This document shows positions 37,103-46,654 of a DNA stretch of 64,000 nucleotides, piece after piece. The stretch covers positions 62,001 to 126,000 of the forward strand of contig DGNO01000003.1 of the NCBI GenBank assembly GCA_002389665.1, written 5' to 3'. The position numbers were made by a program, and so were the translations under genes. Each line of letters starts with the position of its first letter. The stretch's first letter is position 1. The notes under the pieces are model-generated. The model was given only the letters and a program-made list of their open reading frames with translations, was not told where the DNA came from and searched no databases. This DNA is from Rhodobiaceae bacterium UBA4490 (GTDB lineage: Bacteria; Pseudomonadota; Alphaproteobacteria; Parvibaculales; Parvibaculaceae).

Positions 37103-38008
37103 TCAAGCGGTGCGCTTGATGAAGCCGTCGATCAGCTCCACCAGCTCGGCGGGCTTGTCCTCCTGCAGGAAATGGCCGCCGCCTTCGATCGTGACATGAG
37201 GCTGGCCCTTGGCGCCCGGCACACGTTCCTGGAAAATCTTCTCCCCGCCCTTCGTCACCGGGTCCTGATCGGAAAAGGCCGTCAGGAAGGGTTTTTCGAA
37301 GGCTTCGAGCACTTTCCAGGCAGCCTTGTTTTCCTCGACCGAGGGATGTTCGGGCGTGATGGGGACAAGCGCCGGGAAGCGCCGCGCGCCCGCCTTGAAA
37401 CTTTCATCCGGGAACGGCGCGTCATAGGCCTTCTTGTCGGCCTCGGAAAAGTCGCGCACGCTGCCGCCATTCACAATATCCGCGACGGGCAGAACCGGCG
37501 TGCTCTGGCTGAAATCCAGCCACTGCTTGAAGGCCTCGCTCCAGCCCGTACCGATGGGAAGGCCGGTATTGGCAACAACCACGCGGGCAAAACGCTCGGG
37601 GAACGCCGCCACGAGACGCAGGCCGATAAGCCCGCCCCAGTCCTGACAGAAAAGCGTGATGTTTTTCAGATCGAGCCCGGTCAGCCAATCGCTCATCCAG
37701 GCGACATGGCGCTCGAACGTATAATCTTCCTGCTCGGCGGGCTTGTCCGACTTGCCGAAGCCGATGAGATCGGGCGCGAGCACCCGGTGCCCTTTTCCCG
37801 CCAGCCCCGTCACCATATGCCGGTAAAGGAACGACCAGGACGGCTCCCCATGCATCAGAAGCACGGGGGCGGCATCCTTCGGGCCTTCCTCGACATAATG
37901 AAGACGCAGCGGCGTGCCGTCCGCGTCTTTGAAGTCATGATAATGCGGCGCGAAGGAATAATCCTTGAGCCCTTTGAAACATGTATCCGGCGTTCTGAGA
38001 ACTTTCAC
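37103..38008 (-). CDS. Haloalkane dehalogenase-like alpha/beta hydrolase (HLD-I type)
   Basis: A 301-residue alpha/beta hydrolase closely resembling haloalkane dehalogenases of the DhlA type, which hydrolyse carbon-halogen bonds. The diagnostic box [11 protein letters not shown] follows the first strand; the nucleophile elbow CQDWGG gives Asp123 with halide-binding Trp124; Trp163 is a possible second halide-binding residue; the acid would be Asp249 in SDQDPV and the base His279 in GGGHFLQED. The start ATG at 38008 opens [17 protein letters not shown], as in this family. It lies downstream of the HPF gene. Activity on halogenated substrates is inferred from motifs. Confidence 0.87.
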   Translation of the reverse strand: MKVLRTPDTCFKGLKDYSFAPHYHDFKDADGTPLRLHYVEEGPKDAAPVLLMHGEPSWSFLYRHMVTGLAGKGHRVLAPDLIGFGKSDKPAEQEDYTFERHVAWMSDWLTGLDLKNITLFCQDWGGLIGLRLVAAFPERFARVVVANTGLPIGTGWSEAFKQWLDFSQSTPVLPVADIVNGGSVRDFSEADKKAYDAPFPDESFKAGARRFPALVPITPEHPSVEENKAAWKVLEAFEKPFLTAFSDQDPVTKGGEKIFQERVPGAKGQPHVTIEGGGHFLQEDKPAELVELIDGFIKRTA

Positions 38009-38125
38009 CGGCTCCTCCCTGTTTTCGCTTTTGTGCGTTTCTTTTCAGCTTGCGCCGGCCGCCTTGGGGGGCGGACCGGCCTTGTGCAAAAGTCTAACGT
38101 GAAAAGAAGGGAGAATGGATCACGA

Positions 38126-38491
38126 TTATGCCAAAGGCGTCGAAGGTTCGTGGTTTTTCACCTTGCCTTGCATCTTATCCACCGCGCCTTTCATCTGGCG
38201 CTTGGCGGCGAGGAAAGCATGATGCACGGCCACTTGCGGATCATCATGGGCTTTTTCCGGCGAATGAGCGCCGTCGATAATGACCTGTTTGCCGCCGGGA
38301 AGATTGATTTGCAGCCTGGCGGTAAAGGGGCCGGGCTTGTGCTTCTGGCCCGGAGGGGTCGCCACCACGACGCGGCAACTCGTAAAACGCCCAAAGATTT
38401 TTTCCAGCGCTTCAACCTCTTCATGAATGCGTTCACGTAGCGCTTCGGACGCGTCCAGATGATCGAACACAACTTCGACGGTTGCCTGCAT
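38126..38491 (-). CDS. Short HPF/RaiA-type ribosome-associated factor
   Basis: A 121-residue protein resembling the S30AE (HPF/YfiA) family that binds the 30S subunit and blocks translation under stress. Features are the helix ASEALRERIHEEVEALEKIFGR, the strand SCRVVVATPPGQKHK and GPFTARLQINLPGGKQVIIDG. It is short and lacks the C-terminal dimerisation domain of long HPF. The ribosome site GGAAGGAGATCGCC is strong. Its role next to the dehalogenase is unclear, and a different S30AE-like function is possible. Confidence 0.8.
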   Translation of the reverse strand: MQATVEVVFDHLDASEALRERIHEEVEALEKIFGRFTSCRVVVATPPGQKHKPGPFTARLQINLPGGKQVIIDGAHSPEKAHDDPQVAVHHAFLAAKRQMKGAVDKMQGKVKNHEPSTPLA

Positions 38492-38672
38492 GGCGATCTC
38501 CTTCCTGGCCTTGGTAAGAGCCCCTCTTTAGGAGCTAAGGATAGCTTAGCCGAAATCAATGGGCTTGCGATTGATCTTTGTCATATGAACGCCCGCCCCC
38601 TCGTGAAAGGTCCGGAGTGAACCGGAAGAGGAATGGGCACGTAAACCTGACATCATGTTCAGGAGCCCCCAG

Positions 38673-39386
38673 ATGCGCCGCTTTTCCGCAAGCCCCGGTG
38701 TTTGGAAGTTAGTATTAACTTTTCTGACCGCTATCCTGCTGCAAGTCCCTCCTGCGCAGGCGGCAAAAGAACCCGGCACGCTTGCCCCGGCCTATGATTT
38801 TGCCATCGAGATGGACGGCCGCGATGTCGGGCGTCACACGATTGCTTTTGAAGAAATCGGCGACGAGTTGCACGTCCATATCAACATCGATATCGAAGTG
38901 TCTTTCGGGCCCATTACCTTTTTCAGATATGCCCATGAAAACCATGAGATCTGGAAAAACGGCCGGCTCATCTCGCTCGAAACGAAAACCGATGATGACG
39001 GCACGCTTTACGAAGTAAGCGCCAAGGCGAACGAAGAAGGCCTCGCCGTTACAAGCACCTCAGGCTCTTTCGTTGCGCCCGCCGGCATTTTGCCCACCAG
39101 CTATTGGCGCCCCGACACGGTTGAGCAGACGCAGCTCCTCGACACCCAGCGCGGCCGCCTCATCGAGGTGGCAAGCGTAAAGGCGGGGGAAGAGATGCTG
39201 CAATTGCCGCAAGGGGCAAAACGCACAGAGCGCTACAGAATGACCGGCGATCTCAAGCTCGACCTTTGGTACGGCGAGGAAGGCATGCTGCTTAACATTG
39301 CCTTCAAAGCGAAAGGCCGCACCATCGCCTATGCGGTCAATGCGCTCGACTACCCTGAAATGCAGAAGGTGGCCCGTTATGAATAG
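38673..39386 (+). CDS. Exported DUF6134-like protein
   Basis: A 237-residue protein with a signal peptide (KLVLTFLTAILLQVPPAQA, cleavage expected around residue 30) and a mature beta-rich body: YDFAIEMDGRDVGRHTIAFEE, ISLETKTDDDGTLYEV, ILPTSYWRPD and MTGDLKLDLWY are typical of DUF6134. Function unknown; lipid or quinone binding has been proposed for similar calycin-like proteins. I chose the ATG at 38673, since AGGAG at 38661-38665 precedes it by 7 bases. The stop overlaps the next start by 8 bases, so the SDR is translationally coupled. Confidence 0.83.
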   Translation: MRRFSASPGVWKLVLTFLTAILLQVPPAQAAKEPGTLAPAYDFAIEMDGRDVGRHTIAFEEIGDELHVHINIDIEVSFGPITFFRYAHENHEIWKNGRLISLETKTDDDGTLYEVSAKANEEGLAVTSTSGSFVAPAGILPTSYWRPDTVEQTQLLDTQRGRLIEVASVKAGEEMLQLPQGAKRTERYRMTGDLKLDLWYGEEGMLLNIAFKAKGRTIAYAVNALDYPEMQKVARYE

Positions 39387-40221
39387 CGAAATGCAAAGAC
39401 AAATCGCCTGGATTACCGGCGCAAGCTCGGGCCTTGGCCGGGAGCTCGCCCTGCTTATGGCACAGGAAGGCTGGAATGTTGCGATCAGCGCGCGGCGCAC
39501 CGAAGAGCTGGCGGCGGTTGCCGCCGAAGCGCGCGGTTATCTTGGACGGATCTTGCCCGTGCCGCTCGACACGACCGACGCGGCAAGCGTGAAAGCCGGT
39601 GTGGAGCGCATCGAAAAGGAATTCGGCCCCATCGATCTTGCCGTCTTCAATGCCGGCACCCATCACCCGATGCTGGCCGAAGAGATCACGGCGGAAGCGG
39701 CGGGCGCGCTTATCGATGTCAATCTGAAAGGCACCGCCAATTGCCTTGCTGCCGTGCTGCCCTTCTTCCTAGAACGTAAAGCCGGGCATCTTGCCTTTGT
39801 CGCCTCCATGTCGAGCTACCGGGGCCTTCCCACCGCCGCCCTTTACGGGGCAACGAAAGCCGGCATCGTCAACATGGCCGAAGCCCTGCAGCCGGATCTG
39901 AAGCGCTCCGGCATCAAGGTGCAGGTGGTCAATCCCGGCTTCGTCAAAACCCCGCTGACGGAAAAGAACGAGTTTCCCATGCCCTTCCTGATGGAAGCGG
40001 ATGAGGCGGCTCGGGCTTTTTATAAAGGTCTGCAAAGCGAGAAATTCGAGATCATGTTCCCGAAGACCTTCGGGCGGATCATGAAAGTGCTGCGCCTTCT
40101 GCCCGCCTCGCTCGCCCTGAAGCTGACGGCGCGCGCCATCCCGAAAGAAAAACCCGGTGCGGGCAAAAGCGCTGCCACCACTAAAAACAAAAGCGCTCAG
40201 GAAACGCGCTTGACCGCCTGA
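39379..40221 (+). CDS. Short-chain dehydrogenase/reductase
   Basis: A 280-residue classical SDR. The cofactor motif TGASSGLG, the NAG motif, catalytic serine in SMSSYRG and YGATK are present; NPGFVKTPLT is the usual loop. It carries a basic C-terminal extension of about 20 residues (PKEKPGAGKSAATTKNKSAQ). The start ATG overlaps the DUF6134 stop. It is convergent with the photolyase and overlaps it by 25 bases. An SDR near photolyase occurs in light- or singlet-oxygen-response clusters, which is only a suggestion here. Confidence 0.88.
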   Translation: MNSEMQRQIAWITGASSGLGRELALLMAQEGWNVAISARRTEELAAVAAEARGYLGRILPVPLDTTDAASVKAGVERIEKEFGPIDLAVFNAGTHHPMLAEEITAEAAGALIDVNLKGTANCLAAVLPFFLERKAGHLAFVASMSSYRGLPTAALYGATKAGIVNMAEALQPDLKRSGIKVQVVNPGFVKTPLTEKNEFPMPFLMEADEAARAFYKGLQSEKFEIMFPKTFGRIMKVLRLLPASLALKLTARAIPKEKPGAGKSAATTKNKSAQETRLTA

Positions 40222-41657
40222 TAGGCTTCAAGCGCCCTGTCCCGCGCTTCGAAATGATCGACGATGGGCGCAGGATACTCGCGCCCGATCTTGATGCCCG
40301 CCTTTTCAAGCATCGCTTCCGGCGCTTCCCAGGGCCGGTGAATGTGCTTGTCATCGAGCCCGGCAAGTTCCGGCACCCATTTGCGGATATAAGCGCCCTT
40401 GGGGTCGAACTTTTCGCTCTGAAGGACCGGATTGAAGATACGGAAATAGGGTGAGGCATCGGCGCCCGAACCTGCCACCCACTGCCAGCTTGCATAATTA
40501 TTGGCAAGGTCAGCATCGACCAGCGTGTCCCAGAACCAGTCCGCCCCTTCCTTCCAATGCACAAGCAGATCCTTGATGAGAAAGGAAGCGGCGATCATGC
40601 GCACACGGTTATGCATCCAGCCCGTGTGCCAAAGCTCGCGCATACCCGCATCGACGATGGGATAGCCGGTCTTGCCCGCGCACCAGGCTTTGAAGCCTTT
40701 CTCATCCTTTGCCCAGGGAAAGGCATCGAAAGCGCTCTTCCAGTTTTCGCTCTCAAGCGAGGGCCAGTGATAGAGGAGATTGTGGGAGAAATCCCGCCAG
40801 GCGAGTTCGCGCAAAAACGCCGTGCCCGATTTTGTTTGCATAGCATCGGAGGCAAAAGCTGATTCCGTCGCCGCCCAGACCTGCCGGGGACCGATTTCCC
40901 CCCAATGCAGATGCGGTGAAAGACGGGAGGTGGCAGGCTCCGCCGGCAGGTCGCGTTTGGCGGGATAACCGGACAAGTCCTCATCCAGAAAGGCGGCAAG
41001 CCGCGCGCGGGCGCCCTCCTCCCCCGGCTGCCAAGCCTCTTTCAGACCGCCCGCCCAATCGGGCTTTTTCGGGAGCAGTTCAAAGCTTTCAAGCGCCTCC
41101 CCCGCCACTTCGGGGCCGGGCATCAGTTCTTCGGGCGCAGGCAGGGGCGCGGGAACGGTTTTTTGTTGCAGCGCTTTCCAGAAAGGCGTGAAGACCTTGA
41201 AAGGCTCGCCCATCTTCGTCGCAATCTCCCAAGGCTCGCAAAGCAGCGCGGCATTGAAGCTTTTCACTTCAAGGCCCTTTTCTTTCATTGCGTCTTTGAT
41301 TTTTTTATCCCGCGCAATGGCAGCGGGCTCATAGCAGCGGTTCCAGTAAAGCGCGCGGGCGCCGGTTTCCGCGGCAAGCTCTTCGAGAATGGGAGCTGCT
41401 GCCCCGCGTTTTAAGAGAAGCGGGATACCGCGTTTTTCAAGCGCCGCCCCGAGCGCGGTAAGAGAATGATGCAGCCACCAGCGCGAAGCCCCGCCCAGCG
41501 GCATCACCTCTTCGTCCAGAATGAAAACGCAAAGAAGCGGCGTGCCGCCGTGAGCCGCCGCCCGCAGCGCCGGATTGTCTTTCAGGCGCAGGTCCTGCCG
41601 GAACCACATAATGGCTGGGGAGGCAGGTTGGGCAGCGGCGTCGGGGGACTTAACCAT
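40197..41657 (-). CDS. phr: Deoxyribodipyrimidine photolyase (class I cryptochrome/photolyase)
   Basis: A 486-residue FAD enzyme that repairs pyrimidine dimers with blue light. The N-terminal antenna domain starts at MWFRQDLRLKDNPAL. The FAD-binding helical domain has the class I signature DAGMRELWHTGWMHNRVRMI and WFWDTLVDADLANNYASWQW. The tryptophan electron chain appears to be present. It runs downstream of the TauD-like gene on the same strand after 89 bases. A start at MWFRQ, 16 codons in, is possible as there is no strong ribosome site at 41657. Confidence 0.93.
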   Translation of the reverse strand: MVKSPDAAAQPASPAIMWFRQDLRLKDNPALRAAAHGGTPLLCVFILDEEVMPLGGASRWWLHHSLTALGAALEKRGIPLLLKRGAAAPILEELAAETGARALYWNRCYEPAAIARDKKIKDAMKEKGLEVKSFNAALLCEPWEIATKMGEPFKVFTPFWKALQQKTVPAPLPAPEELMPGPEVAGEALESFELLPKKPDWAGGLKEAWQPGEEGARARLAAFLDEDLSGYPAKRDLPAEPATSRLSPHLHWGEIGPRQVWAATESAFASDAMQTKSGTAFLRELAWRDFSHNLLYHWPSLESENWKSAFDAFPWAKDEKGFKAWCAGKTGYPIVDAGMRELWHTGWMHNRVRMIAASFLIKDLLVHWKEGADWFWDTLVDADLANNYASWQWVAGSGADASPYFRIFNPVLQSEKFDPKGAYIRKWVPELAGLDDKHIHRPWEAPEAMLEKAGIKIGREYPAPIVDHFEARDRALEAYQAVKRVS

Positions 41658-41746
41658 CGTGTCGGCTCGCAGTTGAAATCACTGCAAGCTTCTACGAGTG
41701 GGGCGCCCGCGCGGTTTACCCGTGCGGGCGTCCAAAACTTTTGTTC

Positions 41747-42589
41747 TTAATAAGGCACATCGCCATTGATGGTGATGCGGTGCATGCGCCGGTATTGCGG
41801 GTAATAATCAGCGACCGCGTAATGCTGGGTTGCCCGGTTGTCCCAGATCGCGACGGAGCCCTTTTCCCATTTAAAGCGCACTTGAAACTCCGGCGTTTTG
41901 ACCTTCTCGGCGAGGAATTTCAGGAGCGCCGCGCTTTCATCGAGCGGCAGCCCTTCGATATGGGTTGTGAACGTGGCGTTGACGAAGAGCGCTTTTTTGC
42001 CGGTCTCCGGGTGCGTGCGGATCACCGGGTGGGATTGCGGGGGATAGAGCTTCAATACCTCCATCATCTTTTCCGCATCCTGCGAGGTTTCGTAATTGCC
42101 GGAATTCGCGAAAACCGCGATGGAGTGCACCGCGCGCAGGCCTTCCAGCATTTTCTGCATGGAGGGGGAGAGCGCCTCGTAAAGCGCGGTCATGCTCGCC
42201 CACATCGTATCGCCGCCGGAAGCTGGAATTTCCGCGCCGTAAAGCACCGAGCCAAGCGGCGGCTTGTCGCGCCAGGTCACATCCGTGTGCCAGATATTCG
42301 TTTCCGGCGGCCGGTTCTCGTCATTTTCCAGCACGGCGATTTGCGGATGGCTTTCGATTTTCGGGAAGATCGGATGCGGCGGCTCCAACTCACCGAAAAT
42401 GCCCGCAAGGCGCATATGGCTGTCCGGATCGAGCTCCTGGCCGCGGAAAAAGATCACCTGACGATCGAGCAGCGCCTGCTTGATCCCGGCGACGGTGCGC
42501 TCACCCAGCGGTTTTGACAGATCCAGCCCGTGAATTTCCGCCCCGATAACGGGGTTCATGGGCACGATTTCGAATGGGGCGTTTTGCAT
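41747..42589 (-). CDS. TauD/TfdA family 2-oxoglutarate-dependent dioxygenase
   Basis: A 280-residue non-haem Fe(II) dioxygenase. The metal ligands appear in WHTDVTW (His and Asp) and in the distal His of NRATQHYA, and a 2-oxoglutarate-binding Arg in YRRMHRITI. Family members oxidise taurine, sulfonates, phenoxy acids or alkyl sulfates, so the substrate is open. The ATG at 42589 follows GGGAGGACATC. The gene is divergent from a LysR regulator, its probable controller. Confidence 0.9.
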   Translation of the reverse strand: MQNAPFEIVPMNPVIGAEIHGLDLSKPLGERTVAGIKQALLDRQVIFFRGQELDPDSHMRLAGIFGELEPPHPIFPKIESHPQIAVLENDENRPPETNIWHTDVTWRDKPPLGSVLYGAEIPASGGDTMWASMTALYEALSPSMQKMLEGLRAVHSIAVFANSGNYETSQDAEKMMEVLKLYPPQSHPVIRTHPETGKKALFVNATFTTHIEGLPLDESAALLKFLAEKVKTPEFQVRFKWEKGSVAIWDNRATQHYAVADYYPQYRRMHRITINGDVPY

Positions 42590-42678
42590 GATGTCCTCCC
42601 GGCTCTCCAACCGGGTTCATGCTGCCTTGCCCGCTTTTATCATTCCAATTGAAGTTTCGTATAAGTATTATTGATTTC

Positions 42679-43599
42679 ATGAATTTAAGGTCCGTCGATC
42701 TCAATCTCCTGACGATTTTCGACGCCATCATGGCCGAGCGCCATATGACGCGGGCGGCACACCGCCTCGGCATGACGCAGCCGGCCATTTCCAACGCGCT
42801 CTCCCGCCTGCGGGCGCTGACGGGCGACCCGCTTTTCGTGCGCACGGCCCAGGGCATGGCGCCGACGCCGCGGGCAAAGAGCCTTGCCCCGCAGATCCAT
42901 CAGGCGCTGGAGACGATCCGCATGAGCCTGGAGGAGCGCCGCCACTTCGACCCGGCCACCGCGAGCCGCACCTTTACCCTTGCCGTCGGCGATTATGTGG
43001 AAGCGATGCTGATGCCCGCCCTCGTCAAACGGCTGCGCGAGCTTGGGCCCGGCACCCATCTCGTCCTGCAGCCGCAGGCCGGCGCCACGCTCGAAAAGGA
43101 GCTGAAGGAAGGCACGGTCGATCTCGTCTGGGACAGCATGCCCATCGACCGGCCGGGCTTTGAGAGCGAGGAGATTTTTGCCGACGGAATTACCTGCGCG
43201 ATGGCGGCAACGCACCCCCATGCGGAAGACGAGCTGACGACGGAGCTATATACCGCGCTCGATCATGTGCGCCTGACGCCCACGCATACTTATGTGCATA
43301 TGTTCGACGAATTCGCCCGCCGCCAGGGCATTAAACGCAATTTCGCGGTCGAAGTGCCGCGGCTCATATCCATGCTCTTCATGGTGGCGGAGACGGACCT
43401 TATCGCCACGGTGCCCGCGCGTGCGGCCGAGCGCTTTGCGCCGCTGCTCGATCTTGTTTTAAAGCCGGTGCCGATGGACCTGCCGCAATCTTATTTCTAC
43501 CAAAGCTGGCACAGTTCGCAGGATGCAGATCCCGGCCATCTTTGGCTGCGCGCCGCGCTGAAGGAAATCAGCAGGGCTGCCCTTCACGCTTCGCCGTAG
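42679..43599 (+). CDS. LysR family transcriptional regulator
   Basis: A 306-residue regulator with an N-terminal winged helix-turn-helix (LNLLTIFDAIMAERHMTRAAHRLGMTQPAISNALSRL in outline, residues 5-42) and a C-terminal effector domain. It resembles NodD/SyrM-type members starting MNLRSVDLNLL. It is divergent from the dioxygenase with 89 bases between the starts; the AT-rich part of that gap probably holds its binding site. No ribosome site precedes the ATG. It overlaps the convergent LOG gene by 16 bases. Confidence 0.93.
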   Translation: MNLRSVDLNLLTIFDAIMAERHMTRAAHRLGMTQPAISNALSRLRALTGDPLFVRTAQGMAPTPRAKSLAPQIHQALETIRMSLEERRHFDPATASRTFTLAVGDYVEAMLMPALVKRLRELGPGTHLVLQPQAGATLEKELKEGTVDLVWDSMPIDRPGFESEEIFADGITCAMAATHPHAEDELTTELYTALDHVRLTPTHTYVHMFDEFARRQGIKRNFAVEVPRLISMLFMVAETDLIATVPARAAERFAPLLDLVLKPVPMDLPQSYFYQSWHSSQDADPGHLWLRAALKEISRAALHASP

Positions 43600-44408
43600 A
43601 AGGTACGGATCTGCAACCAGGCTTCTTCCGCGCTTTCCACATAGGAAACGAGATTACGCTCGGCCTCGGTGATCATGCCTTCCTCGACCATGACATCGAA
43701 ATTGAGCACCCGGTCCCAATAATCCCGGCCGAACAGGATGACCGGCATATGCGGCATCTTCTGCGTCTGGATCAATGTGAGCGCATCGAAAAGCTCGTCC
43801 AGCGTGCCGAAGCCGCCCGGGAAGATAACAAGCGCCTTGGCCCGCATCAGAAAATGCATCTTGCGCAGCGCGAAGTAATGGAAACGGAAGGAAAGGTCCG
43901 GCGGCACGTAAGGATTGGGCACCTGCTCGCGCGGCAGGACGATGTTGAAACCGATGGAATCGGCATCCGCCTCATGCGCGCCCCTGTTCGCCGCCTCCAT
44001 AATGCCGGGCCCGCCGCCCGTCGCCATCACATAGTCGCTGATCGCCCCTTCCTGGGAGGCTTCCGACACCATATGCGCAAAGCGCCGTGCTTCTTCATAA
44101 TAACGGCTATTGGCAGCCCGGCGCCTGGCGCGGGCCGCTTCCGCTTCATCGCCGCGTTCCTCGCATTCGCGGCAATGAGCCTCGGCGTCCTCGGGCGCAG
44201 GAATACGCGCGGAACCGAATACTACGATGGTCGAGCGGATGCCGTGCTCTTCCAACAGGAGCTCCGGCTTCAGCAGCTCAAGCTGCAGGCGTACGGGGCG
44301 CAGCTCCTCGCGCATCATGAAATCGGGATCGAGAAATCCGAGCCGGTAGGCCGCCGAGCGGGTTTGCGGCGTGTCGGGCGGCGGTCCGGGGATATCTTCG
44401 CGGCTCAC
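43584..44408 (-). CDS. LOG family protein (cytokinin-riboside monophosphate phosphoribohydrolase-like)
   Basis: A 274-residue LOG-family nucleotide hydrolase. The motifs GGGPGIMEAANRGA and PGGFGTLDELFDALTLIQ are complete, so it should cleave nucleoside 5'-monophosphates to base and ribose 5-phosphate. An extra segment of about 110 residues precedes the LOG fold, with cysteines in ECEERGDEAEAA. I set the start at GTG 44408 because AAAGAGGTATTGCC lies in front; the frame to 44480 adds 24 residues without a ribosome site. Confidence 0.87.
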   Translation of the reverse strand: MSREDIPGPPPDTPQTRSAAYRLGFLDPDFMMREELRPVRLQLELLKPELLLEEHGIRSTIVVFGSARIPAPEDAEAHCRECEERGDEAEAARARRRAANSRYYEEARRFAHMVSEASQEGAISDYVMATGGGPGIMEAANRGAHEADADSIGFNIVLPREQVPNPYVPPDLSFRFHYFALRKMHFLMRAKALVIFPGGFGTLDELFDALTLIQTQKMPHMPVILFGRDYWDRVLNFDVMVEEGMITEAERNLVSYVESAEEAWLQIRTFYGEA

Positions 44409-44536
44409 GGCAATACCTCTTTCTTCACAGATCACATCAGGGACAGAATCATCCTCGCAGATTTCCTCTCTTTGCCCCAATGATGCTAGACTCGCAGGAA
44501 TTGGAGGCCGGAGGAAGCCTCAAAGGGAGGGGACAT

Positions 44537-44824
44537 ATGAATGCGGGGGACAAGGCAGCCGGAGATAAGGCTGCCCAGCACAATGCCGATTACTGGCCGC
44601 GCACACGCCGGCTCATGCTCATCACCATTGCCATTTGGGCCGTGCTCGGCTTCGGCATCCATTTCTTCGTCACAGCGTTCAACGACATCGTCATTCTGGG
44701 CTTCCCGCTCGGCTTTTATCTTGCCGCGCAAGGTGCGCTGATCGGCTTCGTCATTCTGATCTTCTGGTTCTCGCGCAAGCAGGAAGAGCTTGATAGCCGC
44801 TACGGCATGGCGGAGGACGAATAA
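44537..44824 (+). CDS. DUF4212 small subunit of sodium/solute symporter
   Basis: A 95-residue membrane protein with two hydrophobic helices (LMLITIAIWAVLGFGIHFFV and LGFYLAAQGALIGFVILIFWF), ending in acidic residues. DUF4212 proteins are encoded with VC_2705-type symporters. The ribosome site GGGAGGGGACAT is strong. Its stop overlaps the start of the symporter in TAATG, a sign of translational coupling. Confidence 0.9.
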   Translation: MNAGDKAAGDKAAQHNADYWPRTRRLMLITIAIWAVLGFGIHFFVTAFNDIVILGFPLGFYLAAQGALIGFVILIFWFSRKQEELDSRYGMAEDE

Positions 44825-46650
44825 TGGCCGAGGAAGACACTTCCCGCGACTTCACCAGCAATATCGGCCGCATCTATCTCGTCTATACGGGCGGGTTCGC
44901 CGCTTTCGTGCTGTTTCTCGCCGCGCTCGAGCAGTTCGGCGTATCAAACCAAGTGATCGGCTATCTCTTCGTCTTCTTTACTCTCGCCATCTATGCCGGG
45001 ATCGGCATTCTCTCGCGCACCATGCAGGTGGGCGAATATTATGTGGCCGGACGGCGCGTGCCTGCGGTCTATAACGGCATGGCCACGGCCTCGGACTGGA
45101 TGAGCGGGGCCTCTTTCGTCGGCATGGCGGGCACACTTTATGTGCTGGGCTATGACGGGCTTGCCTTCGTCATCGGCTGGACGGGGGGCTATGTGCTCGT
45201 CGCCGTGCTCGTTGCCCCTTACCTGCGCAAATTCGGCGCCTATACGATCCCTGATTTTCTGGGCGCGCGGTATGGCGGGCATATGGCGCGCACGATCGGC
45301 ATTCTCATTCTTTTCTGCTGCTCTTTTACTTATGTGACCGCGCAGATTTATGCGACCGGCATCATTGCCTCGCGTTTTTTGGGTATGAGTTTCGAGCTTG
45401 CGGTCTTTGTCGGCCTGCTCGGCATTCTCGTCTGCTCCATGCTGGGGGGCATGCGGGCCGTGACCTGGACGCAGGTTGCCCAATATATCGTGCTCATCGT
45501 TGCCTATCTCGTGCCGGTCATTTTGCTCGCGCAAATGACGACGGGCGTGCCGGTGCCGCAGGTCATGTATGGGGAAATCCTGCAGGAGATCACGGCGCTC
45601 GAAACCAGCCTTGTCGAAAAGGGCCTTGCGAAAGCCTCCGAAATCACACCGCATCTTCAGCCTTATTCGAGCTATGACACGCTGAACTTCTTCGCGCTGG
45701 TGCTCTGCCTGATGGTGGGCACCGCCTCGCTGCCGCATATTCTGATGCGCTATTTCACCACGCCCAGCGTCAAGGACGCGCGCCGCTCGGTGGGTTGGAG
45801 CTTGCTTTTCATCTTTTTTCTTTATTTCACGGCGCCTGCCTATGCCGCCTTTGCGAAGCTCGAGATTTATCAGAACGTCATCGGCGCCCCGCTCGAAGAA
45901 CTGCCCGGCTGGATTTACACCTATGGCCAGATCGGGCTTGTTAAAATCTGCGGCATCGAGGCAACGACACTGGAAGCGGTGCGCGCCGCCTGCCTTGCCA
46001 AGGGCGATACGACGGGCATTCTGTCCTTCTCGGATTTTTCCATCAACCGGGACGTGATCGTCATTGCAACGCCGGAGATTGCGGGCCTGCCTTATGTGGT
46101 GGCCGGGCTTGTCGCAGCGGGCGGGCTAGCCGCCGCACTTTCCACAGCGGACGGGCTGCTGCTCGCCATCGCCAATGCGCTCAGCCACGACATTTACTAC
46201 CGCATGGTGGACCCGAAAGCCTCCACCAAGCGCCGGCTCATCATCGCCCGTGTCATGCTCGTGGGCGTCGCCGGCCTTGCGGCCTGGGTTGCTTCCACAA
46301 AACCCTCCGACATTTTGTCCATGGTGGCCTGGGCCTTCTCGCTTGCCGCAGCCGGGTTCTTTCCCGCCCTGGTGCTCGGCATCTGGTGGAAACGCGCCTC
46401 GGCGGCGGGCGCCATTGCGGGCATGGTGAGCGGTTTCGGCCTCACGCTCTTTTATCTCATCGCCACGCAATATGGCGGCATGACGCCGTGGCTTGGCATT
46501 CAGAACATCTCAGCGGGCATTTTCGGCATGCCGCTCGGCTTTGCCGTGACCTGGGCCGTCAGCCTGATGACCGCGCCGCCCTCGCCCAAAACCGAAGCGA
46601 TGATCGAGGCGATCCGTGTGCCGAAAGGCGGCACCTATATGGATAAGTAG
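44824..46650 (+). CDS. Sodium:solute symporter (VC_2705 / ActP-like)
   Basis: A 608-residue inner-membrane symporter of the SSS family with about 13 hydrophobic segments. GEYYVAGRRVPAVYNGMATASDWMSGASFVG in outline is the family hallmark, together with GGLAAALSTADGLLLAIANALSHD. Related proteins take up acetate or other short monocarboxylates with Na+. It is translationally coupled to the DUF4212 gene and followed by the YggT-like gene after 4 bases. Acetate use would fit the neighbouring acyl-CoA enzymes; this is inference. Confidence 0.92.
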   Translation: MAEEDTSRDFTSNIGRIYLVYTGGFAAFVLFLAALEQFGVSNQVIGYLFVFFTLAIYAGIGILSRTMQVGEYYVAGRRVPAVYNGMATASDWMSGASFVGMAGTLYVLGYDGLAFVIGWTGGYVLVAVLVAPYLRKFGAYTIPDFLGARYGGHMARTIGILILFCCSFTYVTAQIYATGIIASRFLGMSFELAVFVGLLGILVCSMLGGMRAVTWTQVAQYIVLIVAYLVPVILLAQMTTGVPVPQVMYGEILQEITALETSLVEKGLAKASEITPHLQPYSSYDTLNFFALVLCLMVGTASLPHILMRYFTTPSVKDARRSVGWSLLFIFFLYFTAPAYAAFAKLEIYQNVIGAPLEELPGWIYTYGQIGLVKICGIEATTLEAVRAACLAKGDTTGILSFSDFSINRDVIVIATPEIAGLPYVVAGLVAAGGLAAALSTADGLLLAIANALSHDIYYRMVDPKASTKRRLIIARVMLVGVAGLAAWVASTKPSDILSMVAWAFSLAAAGFFPALVLGIWWKRASAAGAIAGMVSGFGLTLFYLIATQYGGMTPWLGIQNISAGIFGMPLGFAVTWAVSLMTAPPSPKTEAMIEAIRVPKGGTYMDK

Positions 46651-46654
46651 TCCC

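Noticed and set aside
41702..41735. GC-rich hairpin between TauD-like and photolyase genes as terminator
   Set aside because: The stem is good but neither strand has a T-run directly after it; could only be an mRNA element.
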